From the NCBI GenBank assembly GCA_039602395.1, contig JBCNJP010000009.1, positions 3,149,528 through 3,213,527 of the forward strand: a stretch of 64,000 bases of DNA, given 5' to 3'. Source of the stretch: Deinandra increscens subsp. villosa. Lineage: Eukaryota > Streptophyta > Magnoliopsida > Asterales > Asteraceae. Position numbers and translations under genes: made by a program. Below, piece by piece: positions 56,738 to 64,000 of this stretch. Every line of letters begins with the position of its first letter. Position 1 is the stretch's first letter. The notes under the pieces are model-generated. The model was not told the DNA's origin, did not search any database, and saw only the letters and a program-made list of their open reading frames with translations.

Positions 56738-58076
56738 GCCCGCTTTTTTAGTTTGTTTGGTTCATGGTCAGGTTCAGGTTCAGTAAACAATATTTGTGGT
56801 GAAGCTTTTGTAAACAATGGTAGTGGTGAAACAAAAACAATGGTAGTTTAACTTTTTGGGGGCTTGGATGGAGGGACCTTGAGTTTCAAGGCGAAGTCCA
56901 AGCTCCTTTAGACAATATAGTTGGCCTTAGGTGGAGGGATCTTGGGTTCCAAGACGAAGCCTGGGGTCAACTTCTCTAATTTCCCGCATAAATATGACTT
57001 AGTAGTATTTTGATCATCATGGTGTGTTGCTTGTTATGTAGTAAATTCTGAAAATATTTGAATGAGAATCCCGTAGGATGCTCAGTAGCATAACTTAGTT
57101 TAAAAACTTAGAAGTTTATAAAACTTGTCAAAATTAACAAACCATGATGCTAACCAATACTTAGTTAGTGATAAAATATGTAATATATACATTACTAATG
57201 TCACCTGTTCGAAAGTACTCCAACCGTTGAGATAGTCAGGATCCATGAGGATCCTTAGGAATCCTTAAGATAGACTCGGTGAAATTTCGATAAAACTGAG
57301 AGTAATTCTTTGAGGCGTGAAATGCCTTATAAATCTTGAATACTTAGGAATGAGTTAAGCAAAGGCCAAGCCTTCCCTTGACTCCTGAGATACGAAATGT
57401 TCTATTAATCTTGGGTCTAAGCCAACTGGGGTCAAGCCCAAAACTTGAGAGACACAAATGTGTCTAAACCTTTAGTTAATGTGAAAACATTAAAAACCTT
57501 TGCTAATCTGAGGACAAGCTCAAAAATACTTGGGACTAAGCCAACTGGGGTCAAGCCCAAAACTTGAGAGACACGAATATGTCTAAACCTTTGTTGACAT
57601 GAAAATGCCAAAAACCTTAGAATCTTTGAGATGACACGTCTGCCATCCATTTTGAAGCGCACTCTATGGCCAACAGTGATGAAATTATCAGCCACCCTTA
57701 GATGGACTGGTCGCACCACCTTGAACCACAGGCCACCATCATGCGCTCCTGGCGAGGGTCTTGCGCTCCTGGCGATTCCCATTAGTGAACGAGAAGGTGA
57801 AAACCTCCTAAACCTTTTGACAGCATTCAGAATGCTTTAGACTTAGAAGAGGTGATCAGCCTCTAGCTTATGGTAGGACGCTCGGAGCACCTACAAAACA
57901 CTTCAAGGCTCGGTGAGGGGTGGGTGTTAGTTTTGCTAACACCCCTCCGATGCCTAAGTCAGTACACATTCCACAAAGATAATAATGTGAAAATGAAATA
58001 AGGGTAAAAATCATACCTGAGGTTCTCGAAGTTTGGACAAGGATTCTCTGATATGCTCAAAGGATCCAAAGAGAAC
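56738..58076. other. Tat 3' region with short tandem duplications
   Basis: No protein recognised. Two repeat pairs are seen: gccaactggggtcaagccc blocks (about 57420-57480 and 57540-57600, unit about 122 bp) and tggatggaggga / aggtggagggat blocks (56866-56905 and 56929-56970). A gcgctcctggcga sequence is also duplicated (57742-57775). Tandem repeats in this region are common in Tat elements. Confidence 0.6.
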
Positions 58077-60590
58077 TTACATAAAATATAACTTCAAATG
58101 AATTGCATTCCAAGCTCTTGGGAGCAGCTCACCTTCCATAGTAGTTAACCTGTATGCTCCTTTTCCAGCTTCTGAATCCACCAGGTAGGGTCCTTCCCAT
58201 TTAGGCGCGAGTTTCCCATGTGCCGGATTGGTTGTATTTTGAAAAGCTTTCCTGAGTACCAGATCTCCTACTTGAAATCTTCTGATTCTGAGATTCCTGT
58301 TATAAGATTTGGCTATCCTTTGCTGGTATGCTGACATCCTAAATTTTGCGAGGTCTCTGATTTCTTCAATTGTTTCAAGATCTTCAAGGAGCTCTTGCTT
58401 GTTTGCTTCAAAATCCCGGCAGCTTGTTCTCGCGGTTGGCATCACCATCTCAGTGGGAATTAAAGCTTCGGATCCAAACACTAAGGAAAATGGTGTTCGA
58501 CCAGTAGCATTCTTGGAGGTCGTTCTGTCAGCCCATAATACGAAAGGTAGCTCTTCAGCCCATTTTCCTTTCTTGTCTCCTAGCTTCTTCTTGAGGTTAT
58601 TGATGATAATCTTATTGCTCGATTCTGCTTGGCCGTTAGCTTGTGGATGTATGGGAGTTGAAGTTACCATCTTGATGCCCCATGCCTCACAAAAACTTGT
58701 TGTCCTTTTTCCAATAAATTGAGATCCATTGTCGCACACTATTTCTGATGGAATTCCAAATCTTGTTAAGATATTCCTTTTGATAAAGGAAATTACTTCC
58801 TTTTCTCTAACTTGAACAAAAGCTTCGGCTTCAATCCACTTAGAAAAGTAGTCTGTCATAGCCAGCATGAAGACTTTTCCTCCAGGTGCTACAGGCAGCT
58901 TACCAACTATATCCATTCCCCATTTCATGAACGGCCATGGAGATGATATTGAATGGAGCGGCTCAGCAGGCTGATGGAGGATGTTGCCGTGCCGCTGACA
59001 TGCATCACACTTCTGAACAAAGGCCATAGCATCCTTCTTCATGGTGGGCCAGTAGTATCCTGTTCTTAATACTTTTGAATATAGTGATCTGCCCCCAGTG
59101 TGATTGCCACAATCGCCTTCATGAATATCCTGGAGTACTTCAAGTGCTTCAGGCTGCTCGAGACATCTCAAATATGGTCCTGCAAGAGATTTCTTATATA
59201 AGATACCATTTATTATTGAATATGGAATTACCTTTGTTCGGAAGAGTCTAGAGTTCTCGTTTTTGGGGATTTCTCCTTCTTGAATAAATCTCCTGATAGG
59301 ATAGGTCCAGGATTCTTGAGGATCCTGAGAGTCTGTCATTTCTTGATCTTTATCTGTTGTAACATCATTAACTTCTTGTTCTTCAATTGCCGATGTCAGG
59401 ATGTGAGTTATGGGAATCTTGACACCTTCTGGGATCCTTAAAGATGATGCTAAATTTGCCAAAGCATCAGCTTCTGCGTTTTCTTCTCTAGGTACCTGTG
59501 ATATGCTGCAATATTCAAAGGATAATGCTAATTGTTTTACAAGGTCTAGATATTTGGTTAGCCTTTCGCCTTTCACTGCATAGGATCCATTAAATTGGTT
59601 AGTTAATAACAAGGAATCAATAAAAACTTGAATGTGTTGGATACCCATATCTTTAGCGAGTTGTAATCCTGCAATTAAAGCTTCGTATTCGGCTTCATTA
59701 TTAGTAGCCTTGAATTCACAGTGGATAGATAGAGGGATAATGTCCCCCTGTGGCGATTTCAGTAGCGCACCCAATCCTGTACCTCTAACATTAGATGCTC
59801 CATCTGTATACAAGACCCAGCTGCCTGAAGCTTCTTCGAGCTGCTTGACTTCTAGTTCAGCTTCTGGCAGTATGTCGCTGCTGAAATCAGCCACAAAGTC
59901 TGCTAAGGCTTGTGACTTGATCGCTGTTCTTGGTTCATATATGATGTCATAGGCACTTAATTTAACTGCCCATTTCGCCATTCTTCCAGACATCTCTGGC
60001 TTTCTTAAGACACACTTAATAGGATAGTTAGTTTTCACATAAATAACATGAGTTTCAAAATAATATCTTAACTTTTGAGAAGCCATGACAAGGGCTAAAA
60101 TCAATTTTTCTAAATAAGAATACCTGGTTTCAGCATCTAGCAATGTTTTGCTTACATAGTATACTGGATGCTGCTGCCCCTCATGATCCTTCACAAGCAC
60201 AGCACTTACTGAGCTGCCTGAAACTGCTAGATAGAGAGACAGTGGCTCGCCTTTAACTGGTTGCATCAGAAGCGGAGCGGATGACAAATATTCTTTCAAG
60301 GAGCTCAGAGCTGCTTCATGCTTCTCACCCCATTCGAACTTTTTGTTTTTCTTCAATATGTCATAGAATTCTTTGCTCTTTTCGGAAGATCTTGATATGA
60401 ATCTGTTAAGTGCTGCTACTCTTCCAGTCAATCTTTGAACTTCTTTAACATTTGTTGGAGACTTCAAGTTTATAATAGCTTGTATCTGCTCAGGGCTGGC
60501 TTCTATTCCTCTTTCAGTAACCATGAAGCCCAAGAATTTGCCGGCTCTTACTCCGAAATGGCACTTGGAAGGATTCAATTTCATGTTGAA
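58077..60590 (-). CDS. Tat pol: RT end, RNase H, second RNase H, integrase
   Basis: Continues the RT frame after the TAG at 60591-60593, from FNMKLNPSKCHFGV. Order: RT connection and Ty3-type RNase H (to about residue 235); archaeal-type RNase H with TDGASN (59795-59812), NNEAEYEAL, a conserved aspartate in FIDSLLL, and EADALANLAS; integrase zinc finger (HEGDCGNHTG...CDACQRHG, about 59130-58995); and the core with MDIVGKL, CDNGSQFIG and the PQANGQAESSNK glutamate. A GPY/F-type end (WEGPYLVDS) follows. It ends LKLYFM about 3.3 kb before the 3' LTR. Apart from the upstream stop the frame is clean over 835 codons, which speaks for a young element. Confidence 0.92.
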   Translation of the reverse strand, partial: FNMKLNPSKCHFGVRAGKFLGFMVTERGIEASPEQIQAIINLKSPTNVKEVQRLTGRVAALNRFISRSSEKSKEFYDILKKNKKFEWGEKHEAALSSLKEYLSSAPLLMQPVKGEPLSLYLAVSGSSVSAVLVKDHEGQQHPVYYVSKTLLDAETRYSYLEKLILALVMASQKLRYYFETHVIYVKTNYPIKCVLRKPEMSGRMAKWAVKLSAYDIIYEPRTAIKSQALADFVADFSSDILPEAELEVKQLEEASGSWVLYTDGASNVRGTGLGALLKSPQGDIIPLSIHCEFKATNNEAEYEALIAGLQLAKDMGIQHIQVFIDSLLLTNQFNGSYAVKGERLTKYLDLVKQLALSFEYCSISQVPREENAEADALANLASSLRIPEGVKIPITHILTSAIEEQEVNDVTTDKDQEMTDSQDPQESWTYPIRRFIQEGEIPKNENSRLFRTKVIPYSIINGILYKKSLAGPYLRCLEQPEALEVLQDIHEGDCGNHTGGRSLYSKVLRTGYYWPTMKKDAMAFVQKCDACQRHGNILHQPAEPLHSISSPWPFMKWGMDIVGKLPVAPGGKVFMLAMTDYFSKWIEAEAFVQVREKEVISFIKRNILTRFGIPSEIVCDNGSQFIGKRTTSFCEAWGIKMVTSTPIHPQANGQAESSNKIIINNLKKKLGDKKGKWAEELPFVLWADRTTSKNATGRTPFSLVFGSEALIPTEMVMPTARTSCRDFEANKQELLEDLETIEEIRDLAKFRMSAYQQRIAKSYNRNLRIRRFQVGDLVLRKAFQNTTNPAHGKLAPKWEGPYLVDSEAGKGAYRLTTMEGELLPRAWNAIHLKLYFM

Positions 60591-61349
60591 CTAGTCCAGG
60601 ATATCAAATGCGGCTTCAAGATCTTTGGGATGATCTTCTGCTTTCTTCGATTTCACCACCATATCATCTATGTATACTTCCATGGTGTCCCCCAGTTTGT
60701 CTTTAAACATCATGTTGACCAGCCTTTGGTATGTAGCACCTGCATTTCGTAAACCAAAAGGCATTGCAATATAACAATAAATACCTGTGGGAGTCATGAA
60801 GGCCGTGTCTTCCTGATCTGATGGTTCCATTTGAATTTGTTGAAAGCCCGAAGATGCATCCATAAAAGTCAACATCTCATGCCCGGCAGTCGCGTCCACC
60901 ATAGAATCAATATGTGGTAGAGGGAATGGGTCTTTTGGACAGGCCTTGTTTAGGTCTGTGTAGTCTACACATACCCTCCACTTACCATTCTTCTTCTGGA
61001 CTACCACCACATTAGCCAGCCATCGAGGATATTTAACTTCTCTAATCATTTTTGACTTGAGCAGCCTGTCAACTTCTTCTTGGATTATGATGTTTCTCTC
61101 AGGAGCGAACTTCCTTCTTTTCTGATGTATTGGCCTGAAAGAATCATCTATACCAAGTTTATGAGTAATAATATCTTTAGATATACCTGTCATGTCTTCA
61201 TGTTTCCATGCAAACGTTGTGACTCTGGACTTCAAGAGGCTCACGAGCTGCTCCTCAATATCCTCAGGAATATTGGTTCCTACCAGCACTTTGATTTCAG
61301 GATCTTCAGGATTAAGTTGAACTTCTTTGATTTCCAACTCCTTTGTCAT
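60591..61349 (-). CDS. Tat pol N-terminal part: reverse transcriptase
   Basis: The frame from about 61382 (after the UAG) includes MTKELEIKEVQLNPEDPE, the KNGKWRVCVDYTDLNKACPK palm block, the MPFGLRNAGATYQRLVN motif and the catalytic YIDDMV (about 60658-60675). It stops at a TAG (60591-60593) after AFDILD; the next codons continue RT in the same frame, so a single substitution explains it. Its context (UAG UUC) is not a known readthrough signal, unlike the one before RT. Confidence 0.9.
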   Translation of the reverse strand: MTKELEIKEVQLNPEDPEIKVLVGTNIPEDIEEQLVSLLKSRVTTFAWKHEDMTGISKDIITHKLGIDDSFRPIHQKRRKFAPERNIIIQEEVDRLLKSKMIREVKYPRWLANVVVVQKKNGKWRVCVDYTDLNKACPKDPFPLPHIDSMVDATAGHEMLTFMDASSGFQQIQMEPSDQEDTAFMTPTGIYCYIAMPFGLRNAGATYQRLVNMMFKDKLGDTMEVYIDDMVVKSKKAEDHPKDLEAAFDILD

Positions 61350-61373
61350 CTGAATTCTTCGTGCTGGCTTCTT

Positions 61374-61382
61374 TAATTGCTA
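61374..61382 (-). promoter_or_regulatory. UAG CAA UUA leaky-stop context (second copy)
   Basis: The codon before RT in the copy next to the intact RT. Minus strand: gca tag caa tta aag. Downstream is open in frame to RT for 11 codons before the first Met. See the copy at 62280-62288. Confidence 0.6.
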
Positions 61383-61457
61383 TGCTGGCTTGGATTTGAT
61401 GGTGTTTTTCATTGCAGAAGTGTAGCAGTCTTTAGCTTCTTGTTGATCACTTGATAT

Positions 61458-62255
61458 TCATACAACTCCCCAAGGTGTGGGAAGCTTCACACATTGATGA
61501 TAGGTAGATGGAACTGCTTTCATGTCATGGATCCATGGCCTTCCCAAGATTACATTGCAACAAGGCAGGGAATCAATAACGCAGAATTTCTGCATGGAGT
61601 TGACTCCTTCTACGTAAACAGGAAGCTTGATGTCTCCAACGGTATGCTTGGTTTCTCCGCTGAATCCTACTAATACCGAGGATCTTGGAATTATGTTTTC
61701 TTCCGGAATGCTCATCTTTTTAAGCACGTCCAATTGAATAATGTTGACTGAACTGCCATTGTCTATCAGGATCCTGCGAACATAATGGTTAGCAATACAT
61801 AACGTAATTACCAGACTGTCGTGATGATGATCTTGGATTTCCAGCTTATCAGTTTCGTCAAAAGAAATGACTTTGTCTTCAGTCAAAATCGCATTCTTCT
61901 TTGGCCGACTGCCTTGATCCATTTTAGCCTCCTTTGCATGTCTTTTTGCTGATGAGAAGGAAGCTCCACATATGTCAGATCCTCCTGAGATGAAGTTGAT
62001 TACTTTTGCGTCTGCTGGTGGTGATTGCGCTCTTTTGGTGGTGAAAGAATCATCTATACCAAGTTTATGAGTAATAATATCTTTAGATATACCTGTCATG
62101 TCTTCATGTTTCCATGCAAACGTTGTGACTCTGGACTTCAAGAGGCTCACGAGCTGCTCCTCAATATCCTCAGGAATATTGGTTCCTACCAGCACTTTGA
62201 TTTCAGGATCTTCAGGATTAAGTTGAACTTCTTTGATTTCCAACTCCTTTGTCAT
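61458..62255 (-). pseudogene. Chimeric duplicate: RT start fused to protease copy B
   Basis: It starts MTKELEIKEVQLNPEDPE exactly like the RT polypeptide, then at IDDSF switches to the gag/protease linker (TTKRAQSPPADAKVI) and runs through the protease with IDNGSSVNII. It stops at a TGA (61458-61460) after TPWGVV where copy A has a sense codon. The fusion point is the junction of the 906-bp duplication. Not expected to be functional. Confidence 0.85.
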
Positions 62256-62279
62256 CTGAATTCTTCGTGCTGGCTTCTT

Positions 62280-62288
62280 TAATTGCTA
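62280..62288 (-). promoter_or_regulatory. UAG CAA UUA leaky-stop context between gag-pro and pol
   Basis: The gag-pro frame ends KSKPA-UAG. The next two codons are CAA UUA, after which the same frame continues KKPARRIQMTKEL into RT-region sequence. STOP-CAA-UUA is the classic type I readthrough context first known from tobacco mosaic virus. This would allow a few percent of ribosomes to make Gag-Pro-Pol. A spliced bypass is an alternative. Confidence 0.6.
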
Positions 62289-64000
62289 TGCTGGCTTTGA
62301 CTTGATAGTGTTCTTCATAGCAGAAGTGTAGCAGTCTTTGGCTTCTTGTTGATCACTTAGTATTCTTACAACTCCCCAAGGTGTGGGAAGCTTCACACAT
62401 TGATGATAGGTAGATGGAACTGCTTTCATGTCATGGATCCATGGCCTTCCCAAGATTACGTTGCAACAAGGAAGGGAGTCAATAACGCAGAATTTCTGCA
62501 TGGAGTTGACCCCTTCAATGTAAACAGGAAGTCTGATGTCTCCAACCGTATGCTTGGTTTCTCCGCTAAATCCTACTAACACTGAGGATCTTGGAATTAT
62601 CTCTTCTTCGGGAATGCTCATCTTCTTAAGCACGTCCAATTGGATAATGTTGACCGAACTGCCATTGTCTATCAGGATCCTGCGAACATAATGGTTAGCA
62701 ATACACAATGTAATTACCAGACTGTCATGATGAGGGTCCTGGATGTCTTGCTTATCAGTTTCGTCAAAAGAAATGACTTTGTCTTCAGTCAATATTGCAT
62801 TCTTCTTTGGTCGACTGCCTTGATCCATTTTAGCCTCCTTGGCATGTCTTTTTGCTGATGAGAAAGAGGCTCCACATATGTCAGATCCTCCGGAGATGAA
62901 GTTGATCACTTTGGCATCTGCTGGTGGTGATTGCGCTCTTTTGGGCAGCTCAGCAGCTTCTTGAGTTTTACTCTTCTTTCTGCCGAACAATTCCTTGAGA
63001 TGCCCCTTGCTGAGCAGGTAACTGATTTCTTTCCGAAGTGCTATGCAATCATCTGTTAAGTGCCCAAAGTCTTCGTGGTAGGCACACCATTTAGACTTAT
63101 CTTTCCATGATCCTTGTTTATCCGATTTTCTTGGCCACCTGGCTTTATCACCTAGATCCTGCAAGGCACATAACAAACCACTTGTGTCAACCGAAAAACA
63201 GTAATCAGATACCTTTGGGAAGTCTTCCTCGTCGTCATCATCTTCAACTGCATTAACCCTGGGATTATCATTCCTGTAATAGGGTTTGGTTCGTTGTTGC
63301 TTTCCGGGAGAATCTGTTCTCCTGCCTAATGATTCATCGCCTCTTTTCTGGACCTTCTTGTCATCTTCTAATCTGATGAATCTCAATGCCCTTGTTCTGA
63401 CTTCATCAAGGTTCCTGCAAGGAGTCATAACCAAATCATCATAAAATCGGGAATCCCCTCTAATCCCCATTTTGAAGGCTTCTACAGCAGCAGCCATATC
63501 CAGGTTAGGGATATCCAGTGCTTCTCGACCGAATCTGGCCACATAATCCCTTAGGGATTCATTGGATTTCTGAACTATCCTGTACAAGTCACCCGTGAGC
63601 TTCTCAAAGCTCCTGCTGCAAGAAAACTGGTTATTAAACAAGTTAACCAAGTGGGGAAAAGAAGTAATAGTGTTAGGAGGGATACTGAGTAGCCATTTCA
63701 AGGCTGGTCCTGTCAGTGTTGAACCAAATCCCTTGCATAAGCAAGCTTCTTTGATGTTTGCAGGAATGGGGTTGATCTCCATTCGCTCCCTGTATTGTGC
63801 CACGTGCTCCTCAGGATCTGTGGTTCCATCGTAGAGTTTCATGTTGGGGGTCTGAAATCTTTTCGGTATCTCTACGTCACAGATGGGCCATGCAAATCTG
63901 GAAATTCTGTGGCTGCCCGCTGGCACTTCAGGAATTGGACGAATAACACCAGGAACACTTGAGATCATGTCTTTCAACCTCTGAAGTTCCCTGGCGATGA
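62286..64000 (-). CDS. Tat gag and protease (5' end outside window)
   Basis: Open from the window edge (IARELQRLKDM and onward) to the UAG at 62286. The capsid-type Retrotrans_gag region covers about 63850-63330 (LYDGTTDPEEHVAQYRERM, WLLSIPPNTI, SLRDYVARF). A C-x2-H-x4-H-x4-C zinc motif CAYHEDFGHLTDDC (about 63090-63050) follows. The aspartic protease has LIDNGSSVNI, an Asn variant of D-T/S-G also common in this lineage. Then GRPWIHDM and CVKLPTPWG. The start codon lies beyond 64000, so the first listed Met is not the true start. Gag packages the RNA; protease cuts the polyprotein. Confidence 0.88.
   Translation of the reverse strand, partial: IARELQRLKDMISSVPGVIRPIPEVPAGSHRISRFAWPICDVEIPKRFQTPNMKLYDGTTDPEEHVAQYRERMEINPIPANIKEACLCKGFGSTLTGPALKWLLSIPPNTITSFPHLVNLFNNQFSCSRSFEKLTGDLYRIVQKSNESLRDYVARFGREALDIPNLDMAAAVEAFKMGIRGDSRFYDDLVMTPCRNLDEVRTRALRFIRLEDDKKVQKRGDESLGRRTDSPGKQQRTKPYYRNDNPRVNAVEDDDDEEDFPKVSDYCFSVDTSGLLCALQDLGDKARWPRKSDKQGSWKDKSKWCAYHEDFGHLTDDCIALRKEISYLLSKGHLKELFGRKKSKTQEAAELPKRAQSPPADAKVINFISGGSDICGASFSSAKRHAKEAKMDQGSRPKKNAILTEDKVISFDETDKQDIQDPHHDSLVITLCIANHYVRRILIDNGSSVNIIQLDVLKKMSIPEEEIIPRSSVLVGFSGETKHTVGDIRLPVYIEGVNSMQKFCVIDSLPCCNVILGRPWIHDMKAVPSTYHQCVKLPTPWGVVRILSDQQEAKDCYTSAMKNTIKSKPA

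Larger units (their letters stand above)
61137..62948. repeat. 906-bp tandem duplication across protease/RT junction
   Basis: 61137-62042 and 62043-62948 are direct copies. The first approx 240 bp of each (61137-61376 and 62043-62282) look identical, while the protease part shows many substitutions (for example around 61800-61860 versus 62706-62766). In element orientation the order is gag, protease copy A, start of RT, protease copy B, RT. Confidence 0.93.
54242..64000 (-). mobile_element. Tat-lineage Gypsy element, partial
   Basis: It runs off the right edge. Right to left: gag and protease, in-frame UAG, RT, RNase H, a second archaeal-type RNase H, integrase, a long 3' region holding an antisense gene, and the 3' LTR. 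The double RNase H is the hallmark of the Tat group (Ogre/Retand relatives). Visible damage is limited: a 906-bp tandem duplication, one TAG in RT and one TGA in the duplicated protease. The 5' LTR, PBS and start of gag are outside the window. Confidence 0.92.

Overview
The window is plant nuclear DNA: AT-rich spacers, GT-AG introns, two intact plant-specific regulatory genes, and large LTR retrotransposons primed by initiator-methionine tRNA. The very long (2.5-4 kb) LTRs and the antisense gypsy-type gene resemble repeats I associate with Asteraceae (Helianthus, Artemisia, Tanacetum). That placement is tentative and no rank below eudicot is demonstrated.

Only two host genes look intact. One is a DREB A-6/RAP2.4-like AP2/ERF transcription factor (2627-3439, +). 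The other is a VQ-motif protein resembling VQ22/JAV1 (33761-34315, +). They lie about 30 kb apart and the space between is filled by mobile DNA.

Layout. 1-5156: a 44-bp-arm hairpin, MULE terminus fragments, the AP2/ERF gene and a 668-bp hAT-like element. 5157-7700: solo LTR of a long-LTR Gypsy family, minus orientation, 5-bp TSD. 7706-10754: degenerate LTR-like sequence, a hAT-like element and a SINE-like element. 10764-28213: a clean nest. A 1.34-kb Pack-MULE carrying a GRF zinc-finger gene fragment (9-bp TSD) holds a Copia element (10789-26450, 5-bp TSD). The Copia holds a young Tekay-like chromovirus Gypsy (13570-24193, 5-bp TSD). A hAT-like MITE (8-bp TSD) sits in the MULE left TIR. 28183-30820: tandem duplication of 1.32 kb. 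31131-32671: hAT MITE, MULE-like element and a nested Tourist-like MITE. 34408-38775: a possible TIR element holding back-to-back LINE tails. 39240-44990: a foldback element holding a hAT-like element and a 3.7-kb solo LTR. 46006-54241: a LINE interrupted by a decayed Gypsy with a 4-kb LTR. 54242-64000: most of a Tat-lineage Gypsy, minus strand, running off the right edge.

The Tat element is the most interesting part. It has gag-protease, RT, two RNase H domains and integrase on the minus strand. A single UAG followed by CAA UUA separates gag-pro from pol in the same frame, matching the tobamovirus-type readthrough context. Between integrase and the 3' LTR it carries, on the opposite strand, a four-exon gene that reads through cleanly as a 503-residue protein once three GT-AG introns are removed. 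A 906-bp tandem duplication with mosaic divergence covers the protease/RT junction. In the Tekay-like element, LTRs extended by 123 bp with a second polypurine tract, a candidate gag intron, and dense GCGAAAC motif arrays also deserve a look.
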